Part shown: positions 11,232 through 22,984 of the stretch, piece by piece
Layout of the letters: each line of letters opens with the position of its first letter
Numbering within the stretch: position 1 is the first letter of the stretch
DNA from: Nemertoderma westbladi
Taxonomy: Eukaryota > Xenacoelomorpha > Nemertodermatida > Nemertodermatidae
Length of the DNA stretch: 64,000 bases
Assembly (NCBI GenBank): GCA_032718475.1
Contig: JAUCBJ010007275.1
Location: forward strand, 1 to 64,000
Reading direction: 5' to 3'
Translations under genes and position numbers: made by a program
The notes under the pieces: model-generated
What the model saw: the letters and a program-made list of their open reading frames with translations, nothing else
Told to the model about the DNA's origin: nothing
Database searches by the model: none

Positions 11232-13559
11232 ATTATCTTGCTCGTATCGTGTTTTTCCTATCTTTCTATGATACAGCGGTTTATTTCATTCAGATATTCC
11301 CAACTTAGAATAAACTTCGGTTTTCTGGACAGTTTTATTGCAAACAATGCTCACCTTCTCAATCAATATATTATGGGAAATGCGTCCTAGAAATTAATTA
11401 ATACTTTATCCTAAATATTTAACATAATTAATTAATTAATTTATACCTTATCTTATATATTAACATCGTCATAAGCTACGCACATAGTTCACTATTGGTA
11501 TTACGCTAAAGATTTATTTGTTAAAAAACATATAATTATCTAAATCAATATTATAATCCCACATTATTAATAGTTATTTATAATAATTATAAAATATATG
11601 AAATGCTCTATATCTTGAATTGTTTCACGTAACAACATACTCACACGCTCGCACCCAATATATATATATATACATTAATATATAAAAATTTCGTCTTCTT
11701 CCAATATACATACTGCTATATTTAACGAAGTGCAAATTTTCTGGTGCCGTTTCGCAGTAGATTTAGCCTTAATTTTTATTGCCTCTGTAACGTAAATTAT
11801 AGGATTTGTGACTAGACTGTGTGCTCGCTCCTGCTAGCTGTTGTGTTTAATTTTACATTAGGTTTAGCCATGCCGCGTGGATGGTTGAACTGGAAATTAA
11901 TAGGTACGATTTTGTTATTTTTTCGTTATTTCTACTGTATTTAGCAAGTTAATTTATAGACTTTTATATTTAAAGGCTCTTGTAACTATTAACTGTTGTG
12001 CTAGTATCGCTGAAACCAATAATTACTGTTATTATAACTTTATACTACTGGTGTAATTACTTGTTAATATAATTAAATGTTTTCAACTTTTATCGGTACA
12101 GGCGGCCTTTACTTATTTCTGATATTCTAACACCTTTCTAATATTATTTCGTATCTGAGTCTTATCTTTCAGATATGTAACATAGATATTATTTATTCCA
12201 CTATAGAATAATTATTTACATCTGCCTGTTTAATAAGAATGTGATAAAAAGTATAGCTTTATTACACGCTGTTATTGAAGTGTCGCTTCTTGAATATCAT
12301 GCACGTTAATTCAGCAAACATCATAGGTGAAGTAGGCCTATTATTTACTGTATTTTTCGTCTCGAAATAATTCTTCAATTATTAAGGTGTATTTTGTTTT
12401 GCAAACAATTTATTATCAGTGTATAACTTTAAAATCCGATACTGCTAACGTATAGGCTAACTGTATTGCTTTACACTCCATCTAAATATATTATATCGCA
12501 GAGTGAAAAAATATAATATCGGTGTGAAATTTCAACTGAAACTGACGTTATTTTTTCTCGAAATAGAAGACGGATTTGTCTTCAGTATCTTTCAGAGTAA
12601 TATCAAGGTTTTATTTCAGATTCAGAAAAGTTCCCAAATTAAGATATATTTCTCGCATAATAAAGCGAAGTAGTTTTGTATTTATGCCGAAACCATTAAA
12701 CTGTTTCCACTACAACTGCCGAGCAGAGCTTCCGGGAATGCAGACCAAGATAATCTGTAAGTTCCTGTAAATTTATATTTCTAGAATTTCCTGGGTGTTG
12801 AATGCTACACACACAATTAATAATCGCACTGTAAGATAATGCCTCGCATCCATTCAGATTCATCTCGGTGCAGATTAATCAGAAAGTCAATAGAAGATTG
12901 ATTGTATGGGATGGCCGTCGAAACGCAATGAATATATTAATTGGAACCTTTATGGTTGTAATGGGTGAGACAAAGTTTCCCTATAGAGTATCTTTATTGT
13001 TAGCCAGGCAACCAGCCAGGCCAGGTAAGTAGGCCTAGGCCTACTGTAATTCGAATATACAGTATATTAGCTTAGAATGAAGAACGGACGCGCCTGCTCC
13101 TATATCCTACACATACCTTGTAAATTATTAATGACTTTCGACTTTACTTATAATGGAGCTGTTTCTTCCCAGCTTAATTAAAGAATGTCGACTGATTGTC
13201 ACTCAACGGCCGAGCTACATATATGGATGGGAGGCATTAGCACTTATCGGCTGCTTGCCATCGAACAAGATTGTGAACAGGCTGTTCAGCTCATGATAGC
13301 AGGGGCCAGTAAGTCGTGTCCGTCGTGCCTGTAGGGTGGGGCTGCTTTTGGCAATACAATGTTAGAGATTGAAGAACGACTCATAGGCCCTGGTAGGTAG
13401 GCGGATGCTTGCCGCCGTTGTTGTCTGCTTTTGTTCAATTGTTCTAATCCTTTTGATTAACGCGGTTTCAATTAAAACATCTTCCATCGAAAATGTTGAA
13501 CTTCAAACTTATAGTAATTCTCAAATTAATTTAGGCCTAGTTTAGTTTTAAAATTTGCG
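11232..13559. other. AT-rich DNA, no gene seen
   Basis: It contains a short (TA)n run near 11,660 and scattered AT microsatellite sequence. The 64-residue frame at 12,576-12,770 has no recognisable feature and is not called. Nothing else can be supported. Confidence 0.55.
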
Positions 13560-14230
13560 TAGACCTATAATGTATAGCTACACGAGACGCCAATCATATT
13601 TGTAACCGCATGCTGTGAAATTTTCCAATTTTTTTTCCAAATTGTCTTAAATACTAGGGCTACTACTATCGGAATGCTGCGCAATATATCAATAAGAATG
13701 CTGTGCCGGCTTGTCGATAGAATAGCGCCGTTACAACTCCCTATCACCCATGACATTTGCTAGATCATCCGCATCTTCAAGGCCAGTGTCCTTTAAGATG
13801 CGTCTCAAGAAAGTCATGGGCTGTCCACCATGCTTACAGAATGCACTCCATGAGACCGCCAAAGCACAATATTATGCACTGTCTGGAGCTCACGGCGAGG
13901 CGATGTCCTGCAAAGCGGAGGCGGCTCCGTGATAAGCTAAGGGAGACTGATGAAACACCTTCAATGTTGAATAAAGTCTGATTGGAGATGTGTTTATTGC
14001 ACTTGGCACGGTGAACCAGACGTGGCATTCTTGTGAATGTGCCATCCAGAGATTTGGTATCCTCTGCAGTTAGAGCCCGAACTCCACTCTAAACGTACTG
14101 GTACTACTGTTGCCCTAAATAATCGATCCTTGAGGTTGTGTTGTATTCTAAGGGATTTCCAAATCCAGGACAGACTATTCAATGCTACCCATGTCTTGCC
14201 CTTACGCATCTGAAGGTCTTAACCTGACTT
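13560..14230 (-). pseudogene. Decayed LINE fragment, 3' end of reverse-transcriptase ORF
   Basis: Minus-strand translation gives LINE C-terminal landmarks in pieces. A KTWVALNSLSWIWKS-like stretch is followed by KDRLFRATVVPV (about 14,100-14,210), then MPRLVHR, then SRLRFAGHRL (about 13,900-14,030), then a match to HGGQPMTFLRR-type sequence (13,750-13,850). Frames break repeatedly. The last part has a recognisable relative on the plus strand at 39,180-39,440. This is a dead, 5'-truncated non-LTR retrotransposon; the clade is not certain. Confidence 0.65.
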
Positions 14231-15263
14231 GCAGTTCCATGATCCAAAGTACCAGAAGTTCACATGCTCAAGCAAGCCGTCCCTGGAGCCCTTACGATCA
14301 GACATTGGATGAGAATGAGTTTGAGTAGGGAGACTTGACTTTAGGGGAGACTTGATTTTTTGAATAACTAAAAAAAACTATTGTGAATTATTTGACAATA
14401 CCACACAATAACGTGTAAAATACATTTAGGCAAAACCCGCGCAACAATGTTTTATTAACTTGTGGATATTTTTGGTTTTATTGCCATAAACGTTTTCTGG
14501 GTTAAAAAGTAAATTTTTATCCTTTACAACGAATGACAATTTGCACCAACCCTTTCTTCCCTCTTTACAACTGTGGTTTTATCGTACCGACAACGCGTGA
14601 TTGACAGCTTAAAGTAAATGCCGCTGCCTCAGATGGTGTCACACGTCAATTGAATTACAGGAAAACAATTATAATGCGCCTGTGTTGAAAATTATACACG
14701 AATATATTTATTATGAAAAAGTGCTCCACCGCGTTAAATTTTATTGCGGTTTTAATTAACTATTAATTATTTCGTCCTTGTTAGGAGAACCATACCAATT
14801 TTGTATTTATGTGACGGGATCCGAGTTGGTTATATAAAATACAATTTTTAAAAAATAATTTGACAAATTAATAATCGCATTTTTTGCTTTTTCTCTGCTC
14901 TACTATAAAATACTGTAGACATGTTGAACATGTAATTACTGTATTTCACCTAATGGATTTTTGTACGAATTTACAAAAATGGGAATGTGGGCTCAAGTAG
15001 TCTCCCTCCCACCCTATGTGTCAAGTCTTGTGTTAAATGTGTTAAAACAAACTGTGTTAAACCAAATGTGTTTTCCGATGTAAAATTTTATGGTAATCCC
15101 GAATCTGAAATCAGTTTTTGATAAGTTGTTTTGTTTTCGAGTTATTGTAACTTTTGTAATTTTCATCCAAAATTTGAAAATTTATAATTTTGGTACAGCA
15201 CCGCATTTGACACCAAAAAAGACCATCAAACACCCAGAAATGTCGAAATATTTTGCCATTTTC
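14231..15263. other. AT-rich DNA, no gene seen
   Basis: A motif like AGGGAGACTTGA near 14,330-14,355 and a related inverted motif near 14,992-15,006 could be ends of a decayed element of about 680 bp. The match is too short to call. Confidence 0.4.
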
Positions 15264-16646
15264 GGAATCAGCGCCGAAAATTAGCCTATAGGTATCGATA
15301 CCGCAAGAGAAGATCATTTTTTAAAAATTTAAAAAATTTCACTTTTGGTGCATGTTTGGTCAGTTGTAATCAGGAGGAAATTTAAAACACGTTTTTCTCG
15401 GTTTATCGTTTTCTTCCTGCTGTAATTTTTAACTGATTTGAATTATGTTTGCGTTTTTTCGAAGCTCTTGGTGTCGCCAACAAACGATAGGCCTACTACC
15501 AGATTCATTTTTTTTTTAATTATATCAAAAGTTACAGCATTTAAAATATCAAAATATGCCAAAAATTCTAGTATTTTCAAAATTCGGGTATTTTTAGGAT
15601 ATTTTGATATTTTAATTGCTGAACTTTGATATAATAAAAAAAAAAAAATCTGGTAGTACAGTACAGGCCACCAGAAAAAGCAGATTTCATCCAATGTGAT
15701 CACATGTGAACACATTTGTTCAAGTCATCTGATTGACAGGTTATGGCGAGTTATCTTCTAGATCACACAGCAAGAGGCAAACTTGCCGGGACCGACAAAG
15801 GCTGATGTCTGTATGTCTGATATCAGGTATATGAGAGAGCCCCCAGGGCGTAACATTGCGGACATGGGCTGTATTGGTAGAGAGAGAACTACATACAAGA
15901 CCACATGGAGGTTAATGGAGTGGATGGGTATAACCTATGGATGGAGGAGCCTAGACCATTGAATAATTAATGTAGTGCAGGGAGATGTCGCGCCATTATT
16001 AGTCTGACACCGAGAGGGCACAGAGAAACACCAGAAGATGCCTTAATATCACTAACTATAGGCCTGCCTACTAGACACTATTAACCGCACACTATAAAGG
16101 TAAACAAAATCCTTATCGCATTTCCAGCTGCAGTGAGTGACAGTTCGCGGCAAACTACAGAGTGTTTCCAGATTACTAAGCGTTTCAAAAGTATTCAATT
16201 GTATCCTTTGGCGAAAAAATTTTGGTTGTTGCCAATTCAATTATGTTCAATTATGTTCAATTGTCCCGTTCAACAACATTACATTACACTGGTACACATT
16301 TGATAAAATGCGTTCACAATTGTACAAATCTGCGATTCCACCTTGTGTTTCTCCCCGCAGAAGAGACATATAGGGGAGGTCTGGTGGCCTGTACTGTATC
16401 TTAGGTTGGCGATACCAAGAGCTTCGAAAAAACGCAAACAGAATTAAAATCACGTAAAAATTACAAAACTACTGTAGTAGGGAATTATGGGAAAAAAATT
16501 ATAAACCGAGAAAAACGTGTTTTAAATTTCCTCCTGATTACAACTGACCAAACATGCACCAAAAGTGAAATTTTAAAATTCTCTAAAATTCTAAAGATCT
16601 TCTTTTCCGGTTTTTGATACCTAGGCTAATTTTCGGCGCTGATTCC
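15264..16646. repeat. Large foldback: about 220-240-bp inverted arms
   Basis: The arm at 15,264-15,481 and the arm at 16,405-16,646 are imperfect reverse complements. Matching landmarks are GGAATCAGCGCCGAAAATTA, the stretch around TGCATGTTTGGTCAGTTGTA, and TTCGAAGCTCTTGGT. The loop holds a second hairpin (about 40-nt arms at 15,519-15,560 and 15,594-15,636, rich in AAAATATCAAAATAT) and a complete Tc1/mariner-type MITE. The arms have no coding capacity. Confidence 0.75.
15659..16396 (+). mobile_element. Non-autonomous Tc1/mariner-type element, copy 1
   Basis: It is 738 bp with terminal inverted repeats CAGTACAGGCCACCAGA, flanked on both sides by TA, the target duplication of the Tc1/mariner superfamily. 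A 750-bp copy in the opposite orientation lies at 47,896-48,645, also flanked by TA. The two share extended sequence throughout, for example the stretch around TTGAACATAATTGAACATAA. No transposase frame exists, so it must have been moved in trans. Confidence 0.8.
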
Positions 16647-16785
16647 AGTATATACTTCAGTATATATTTTTTTTTGCAGAAGAGAAAGAAAATTAAAACC
16701 GAAGTTATGAGAAATAATTATTTGTAAACTTTCTTATGTCACTGGGTCGTCTGCATTTAATTTCAGTGGTGTGCCTTTTGTACAT

Positions 16786-16814
16786 GGGGGGGGGGGGGGG
16801 GGGGGGGGGGGGGG
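16786..16814. repeat. Homopolymer run of 29 G
   Basis: It is an uninterrupted guanine run. Its length is likely unstable in cells and unreliable in sequencing. Confidence 0.9.
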
Positions 16815-16989
16815 TCTGTTGTTAAAAGTGGATATCCTCAGGGACATCCAGGGGTTATCACCAAGTTGGAGAACGCCCATCGATTAATTCCTACCAGGAC
16901 GTGTCGTGTAGGCCTACATCATCTAAAAACAAATTGTAACTCCCCTAAGTTGAGTTTGTTCGAATATTAATTATAGCTCATTCAATTAT

Positions 16990-17365
16990 TATGCAATTTG
17001 AGAAAACATATAATTGGGTTCCACTAGTTGGGTTACCCTAATTGGGTTCCACTAGTGCTTAATCTTAAAACATATACGGGGGTTCCACTAGTTGGGTTAC
17101 CCTAATTGGGTTCCACTAGTTGGGTTACCCTAATTGGGTTCCACTAGTGCTTAATCTTAAAACATATACGGGGGTTCCACTAGTTGGGTTACCCTAATTG
17201 GGTTCCACAAGTTGGGTTACCCTAATTGGGTTCCACTAGTGCTTAATCTTAAAACATATACGGGGGTTCCACTAGTTGGGTTACCCTAATTGGGTTCCAC
17301 AAGTTGGGTTACCCTAATTGGGTTCCACTAGTGCTTAATCTTAAAACATATAATTGGGTTCCACT
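16990..17365. repeat. Minisatellite, 92-bp unit, about 4 copies
   Basis: The marker GTGCTTAATCTTAAAACATA recurs at 17,055, 17,147, 17,239 and 17,331, exactly 92 bp apart. Each unit contains sub-repeats of about 27 bp built from TTGGGTTCCACTAG and TTGGGTTACCCTAA. The TTACCCTAA words resemble one telomere repeat but are isolated, so this is not a telomere. Confidence 0.9.
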
Positions 17366-18173
17366 ACTACTGTGTACTATTACACTAACTACTGTAAGTG
17401 GCTTACACTGGATTTAACTTTTTCTTTTAGGATTGCCACCCGGGGGATCCCGATTTTCGGTATCGGGATTGCAATTTTGAATTTAATTTTCTTAAAGTTT
17501 TCAGCGTGCTAAGAACTTGAAGGAGGGCGAGTCATGTAGTAAAATAATCGTTACCAGCCAGACTATTCGAAATAGGGGTTGAGCGACAAAGGATTTAAAG
17601 ATGAAGACAGAAATGGACTGAAGATTTTATCGTGGAATATTTGTAAACTTCGAGACAAGATATCAGATGACAAAGTTCTAAAGTATATTAGTGAATACGA
17701 TTTAATATGGTTGTAGGAAGTAAAAACGAAACTGAAAATATTGATTCCAGGTTTTAAGTCTTTTACGAGGTCGAATCGTAGTGACGAACACGGTGGGGTG
17801 ATTTTATTAATAAAAAATAACTTAGTTATCGCGTGGGGGTTATATTGTTCCCAAGGATTCGCCATATTATACAGATGTGCAAGGGGTGTTTTACATAGTT
17901 TCGCAAAATCAAAACGTAAGGAACTCTTAATTTATGGAGATTTAAATGGACATGTTTACGATCCAAATAATACGCACGGGATGGAATAAAATCGCGATTA
18001 GTCAGAGTTGTAATTTGAAGATTCTAAATAACGTTCCGCCATCACAAGAAGATTTAACGTTTAGAAGGAGAAAGATGAGTCAAGTGGATTTGTGTTCAGT
18101 TTCCTCGGGATTGGGGGTGTCTTGTTAATCGTGCCATCGATTAAGGAAGGTCGTCTTATAACGATTACATATA

Positions 18174-18729
18174 TTAAGGCAACAATAAAAAGCGCAAATA
18201 ACTTAAACTTCATGGTTTGAGAAATAAAGATTCTAAAATAACAGCTGACGTTTCGATTTATTTAACAATAATAATTTTCAAAGCAAAAATAAATACCTGA
18301 AAATTAGTGAAAGACAGTACTAAATACAAAATACAATAATAAGGCTGGTGAAGATTGCAATAACAATACAAAAAAAACTATTTCCCAAATAATGGGTGTT
18401 GTGGCTAGTGTGCACAAAAAGCCTTCCATATTCAATTACAACCTTTTTGTGCACACTAGCCACAACACCCATTATTTGGTAAATTATTGTTTTTTTGTAT
18501 TGTTATTGCAATCTTCACCAGCCTTATTATTGTATTTTGTATTTAGTACTGTCTTTCACTAATTTTCAGGTATTTATTTGTTTTTGCTTTGAAAATTATT
18601 ATTGTTAAATAAATCGAAACGTCAGCTGTTTTTTTAGAATCTTTATTTCTCAAACCATGAAGTTTAAGTTATTTGCGCTTTTTATTGTTGCCTTAATAAG
18701 CTTCAGATTACCAGCAACTCAAACTCTAT
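18174..18729. mobile_element. Foldback element, about 250-bp arms, 12-bp target duplication
   Basis: The left arm (18,174-18,421) and right arm (18,443 to about 18,698) are near-perfect reverse complements around a 21-bp spacer. The right side carries an extra tail of about 30 bp. The 12-bp sequence CGATTACATATA occurs immediately before (18,162-18,173) and after (18,730-18,741), consistent with a target duplication. It interrupts the endonuclease part of the LINE. The arms contain TCGAAACGTCAGCTG, a word of a type often seen at ends of Penelope-like retroelements; that link is only a guess. No protein is encoded. Confidence 0.8.
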
Positions 18730-20698
18730 CGATTACATATATGGTTGACATCACTACAAGATACAAAGTTTGGGTTCCTAAAAGAGCAATTATAGATAAA
18801 TACAAGTACAAGGAGGAAATGGAAGTACTGTACTAGCAACTACAGTAGTTATAGTACAGTTAAACCGAATATTGATTCAATATTGGTATCATTAGACATG
18901 TTGTCGAATGTTTGTAAAGAAGCGACTGATAAAGCAAAAGTGCAACCAAGGGTAGACAGATGTCCAATAAATAATGATTTGGGTAGGATGGGTGGGATAA
19001 ACTTCTGCGTGATAATGACTCAAAAACAGTATGGAAAGCAATAAATTGGAAAGGATGCATAGACACTTCAGTTGCCAACTCCAGACCAAGTGATTCAGAT
19101 TTTCGTGACCACTTCACCAATCTTTTAAACGATCCATCAGCCGATCATGTTGATATGGTAGACTCATCCCAGTGCCCCTATATCCCTGACCTGTATGACC
19201 CCATTTCACCTATGGAAGTAGACATGGCCTTGGGAAAGTTAAAAATAAATAAAGGTGCTACTGGTATTGAGCCTGTGTTACTTAAGAATGTATATATTAG
19301 TATAGTAATTTTCATATCTTTTATATTAAGTGCAATATTTTTAATTGGTGTGACTCCTATACATTGGACTTATAGCAAATTAACTGTGTTAGTTAAGAAA
19401 GGTGAGAGAAATTGTACTAATTTCAGAGGTATGTGTTAGTGATTCTTTAGCTAAAAGCTATGATTATATTTTAGCTTTAAGGTTGAGTCGTTAGTGGAAA
19501 CCAAATATGGGCTCAAGCGGGAGGGCAGAAGGGTAGATCATGTTACGAGCAGATTTTGACATTAAGACTATTTATTAATAGACTATGCGATGTGTAAGAA
19601 GGTTAGGTTGTTTATTGTCTTTGACTTTTCGAAAGCGTACGATGAGTATCTAGAGCGAAGATGATAGCTAAATTAGTGGCTTTAGGATGTGGGATAAATA
19701 AAATATGGTTGCCGCAATAAAATCGTTGTATAGAGTAACAAATTTTCGTTTTAATTCTATGGATTTCGAGTGTAATTTAGGCGTTCGTCAAGGGGCTCCA
19801 ACAAGTTTATTTTTGTTGACATTGTATGATCTATTAGCTCCAAACTAGTATCTCAAACAATTACATGTGCTATTATTCATGGACGATGCTGCTATTTTAG
19901 TGGAATCGAGATTGCAATGTTTTTCTAAACTAGATGTACTAAAGCAATACTGTGAATTACATTGTACAGTATGTCTATAAACGAAGTTAAAACTAAATTT
20001 ATGGTGATCAATGGTACTGCCGATGACAGGGTAGCATTTAAGATTGGTAATATAATTATTAAAAATACATTTGCGTTGCGTATGTTTATTTAGGTGCTCA
20101 ATTTACACAGGACGGCCGAATGACGTCTGTTATTAATTTGCATGTTAAGGAATGTCAGAAACACGTTCATAAATTTGCGGCCTTCTGTGCGGCGAATACA
20201 AATATGCCATTCATACTAAAAAAGAAAGTATTTGATAGTGCATTAATAGCAGCGTTATTATAGTCCTGTGATACCTGGACTACCGAACTAGGATTAGTTG
20301 AAGTAGATGCAATTATATATGCTAATTAATACAAATAAATTTATAACCAGACAGGCAAAAATATCTGGGAGAAGGATGACCCACTGTATACCGCATATCA
20401 TATTTGTAAAGATTCAAACACTCCTGGTTACAGGTATCTTAAAGGATTATTATCTGAAAATGAAAATAATTTCATTCAGTGCAACAAAAATAAATTAATT
20501 TCAGAAATACTTATTAAGACAATATCGTGCAGTAAATTTAAAACTCATATTGAAATTAATCCAGATTTAGTTGTGCATCAAATTTATAAATAAGATAGTA
20601 GGGCAATACCGGACAATTAAAGGCAAATATGAGTAGATTTAGGCTTAGTTCGCACAAACTACGTGTTGGGGTGGGAAGGTGGAGTAGAATACCAGGAT

Positions 20699-22515
20699 TA
20701 GGGATGTCCCGGAATTCCGTTCCGGCCGGAATTCCGGCCGGATTCCGGCTGTTTTTGCCCGATTCCGGTTCCGGCCGGAATTGCCGGAATGGGGTCAATT
20801 CCGGCCGGAATTTTACCGGAATTACCAGGTTCCTAACTAGTTTGATAGTTGCAATTAGTTTGTTAAATTATTATAAACATTTATATATTTTTCAAACATT
20901 ATTACCAATTATATCGTTTAAGATACTTTTCAACACTTGTAAAAAAGTATAGTACAAAAAGTATAGTTTTCTTCGACCGTTAGAGCTAACATTTAAGGAT
21001 GAAAGGCATAGATGCCCCCTGGTTAGCCCCTTCAAACCATTCGTGCCGAATCGAAAACTGCCTTGGACCACATGCGGGGATCGAACCCACGACCCCCATA
21101 GAGATGGGAATTCAATGCAACCACTTCACCAAGGTGGAACCTAACAAACCTATCTAACGAGGGAAAATTCACAGCCACCCCGTTTTTTACAGTGAATGCA
21201 GTGTATGTGCATATGCAGTGCAGGGTATGTAATACATTTCCAAAAAAATTCACTTGGTATTCAAACTAAAGTGGTCCCAACATGTGTTACACCACTTACT
21301 GTAGTATTCATATACAATTCATAACCGGTTTAATTTACATTAACTAATTAAACCCTTTGTCCTTCTGAAGATATTTTATGAAATGCATCATTAGAGGCCC
21401 GTGCTACACTGGTAAGTCGTTTCCAGATTTTGTCTTTAGTCAGATTGTCAAAATGAATGCCTCCTTACTCCATTGGTAACACAAGTCATAAGTCATTTGA
21501 TAAAAAATATAAGATGCGTGTGTCACACACATTTAGTGCATATTTATACCCAAAGTAACCAATCACAGGCATCTTGGCGGATATAACACCTGATTCATTG
21601 TCAAAAGATGGAACATGTCTGACTAAGACTACATAAGACTTAGCAGTGGAACACGGGCCGCCACGAGTGGTTTTTCTCAATTTGCTTATAAAATGACGTT
21701 TTTTAGATTGATTTTACATTGATCTTACAATATTTTACATTGATCTTACAATATTTTACATTGATCTTACAATATTTTACATTTATTTTTTTTACATTAT
21801 TTTACATTGAATTTATAGAATTTACATTGATTTTATATTATTTTACTTTGAATTATTAATTATGATAATATTATGATTGGTATAGTCCAACGTAACATTA
21901 GGATTACCCCTAAATATTTGCAGCTTATTTCCATGGGGGTCCTTTATGTTACTTGGTTACAAACAGTATTACACAATTACAATTACTACTCTAACCTAAA
22001 TCTAATATAAAACGTTATTACAATACATTTACATACATGCATGTCACTGTAACATGCTCCTTTCCCTTAAAGACACTAGGATATTGCACCATAGGACCTA
22101 ATGACGCGAAACCCCATTAGGTTTTTGGTTAACGTAGGTTTTTAGGTATGAGTCTAAAGGCTAAAAACCTAACTTTTGGCCAAAGTTATAGATTTTAGAA
22201 AACAATTATATTGAATTCCCTGTCGTTCAATGCCGAAGTACCATCTCGTCCCCATAATAGGCCATAACGGGCCAGGTCATTCTCCACTCCACCCACCTTA
22301 ATTCCCCCCAAGGTTCTGATTCATCTCATTAACAAACTTAGCTGTAGAAATTAAAAAAAATCCATTTGGTTCACAAAAAATTATAAAGTTTCATGGGTCA
22401 TTTATTGTATTTCATTAATTATAGAAAATTCCGGTTCCGGCTGGAATATTCCGGCATGTTCGATTCCGGTTCCGGTTCCGGCCGGAATCAAAATATCGAT
22501 TCCGGGACATCCCTA
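20699..22515. mobile_element. Non-autonomous hAT transposon with 8-bp target duplication
   Basis: It is 1817 bp. The ends are inverted repeats beginning TAGGGATGTCCCGGAAT, typical of hAT elements. The 8-bp ACCAGGAT flanks it on both sides (20,691-20,698 and 22,516-22,523). Subterminal regions are filled with CCGGAATT/CCGGCCGGAATT words at both ends (20,715-20,825 and 22,430-22,500), possible transposase-binding sites. The interior has a 21-bp tandem repeat (about 21,710-21,790) and a tRNA-like SINE sequence, but no transposase frame. It sits in the C-terminal part of the LINE. Confidence 0.88.
21064..21142 (-). repeat. tRNA-like SINE head
   Basis: The minus strand has a pol III A-box-like TTGGTGAAGTGG (plus-strand 21,121-21,132) and a consensus B-box GGTTCGATCCC (plus-strand 21,077-21,087), spaced as in a tRNA. 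A 3' segment GTGGTCCA could pair partly with the 5' GGTTCCAC. The acceptor and anticodon stems are imperfect, so this is not a working tRNA gene. It is best read as a tRNA-derived SINE inside the hAT; SINE boundaries could not be fixed. Confidence 0.65.
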
Positions 22516-22797
22516 ACCAGGATAGAATAGATTTTGTAAATGTGTCAGTACAAACTCATGTATTGTTGGAATGTCCCTTGACAGTAGAAAATATTATAAT
22601 ATAGACTGATATTTATGAAATATAAACCAGAAATTTATTGAGTTTACGATTACAAATATATTAAGTGAACTAGAGCTGTTGTAATTATATTCAGTACGTA
22701 GTAGCGAATTATTCGTATTTTGTGGACCGGATGTGTTATATTGTCATATCATATATTAATGGTAATTTTTTGTCGCATTCAGTCAATAAATATATTA

Positions 22798-22930
22798 GAG
22801 TTGAAACAGAGACTTGTCACTGATCTCTGATCTCTGGATTCTCCGGGCTATTTTTTGGTCTCCGGATAGGTCTCTGGTTCCCGGGTATTTAAAACAGACA
22901 TTTTACCCAGAGATCAGTGATTTTACAAAT
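22798..22930. repeat. Short repeat related to family A
   Basis: It is a GTTGAAACAGAGAC / CTGATCTCTGG / TCTCCGG block resembling the 200-340 and 31,710-31,830 repeats. Inverted words CACTGATCTCTG and CAGAGATCAGTG are present toward the two ends, suggesting a small MITE. Confidence 0.5.
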
Positions 22931-22984
22931 TAGAAATAGATATTTAAAAATAGATCCTGTACAACACGAAATGTGAAATGAGGA

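Larger units (their letters stand above)
17570..22797 (+). pseudogene. Decayed LINE with endonuclease and RT, split by two insertions
   Basis: Landmarks run in order on the plus strand across broken frames. An AP-type endonuclease start, LKILSWNICKLRDK, lies at about 17,615; HGGVILLIKNNL is near 17,790; GDLNGHV is near 17,937. The reverse transcriptase follows with a KLKINKGATGIEP segment near 19,230, FDFSKAYD near 19,625, GVRQGAPTS near 19,785, FMDDAAIL near 19,878 (variant of the YADD active site) and YLGAQFTQDG near 20,090. A C-terminal stretch, SSHKLRVGVGRWSRI, sits just before the hAT insertion and resumes after it with HVLLECPLT near 22,560. The 18,174-18,729 foldback and the 20,699-22,515 hAT were inserted later, since LINE sequence continues across both. 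ORF1 was not seen. The clade is uncertain. Confidence 0.8.

Noticed and set aside
7672-11390. Long Cys/Ser/His-rich proteins in all three forward frames
   Set aside because: They are translations of a 22-bp tandem repeat that happens to lack stop codons; the same peptide words appear in every frame.
12576-12770. 64-residue plus-strand frame
   Set aside because: No domain, no repeat support and no gene context; expected by chance in AT-rich DNA.
14328-15006. TIR element of about 680 bp with AGGGAGACT ends
   Set aside because: The inverted match is only about 10-12 bases with gaps, and no target duplication was found.
16990-17365. Interstitial telomere
   Set aside because: TTACCCTAA occurs once per sub-repeat, not in uninterrupted TTAGGG runs.
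21064-21142. Functional tRNA gene
   Set aside because: The boxes are good, but acceptor and anticodon stems do not pair cleanly; better explained as a SINE.
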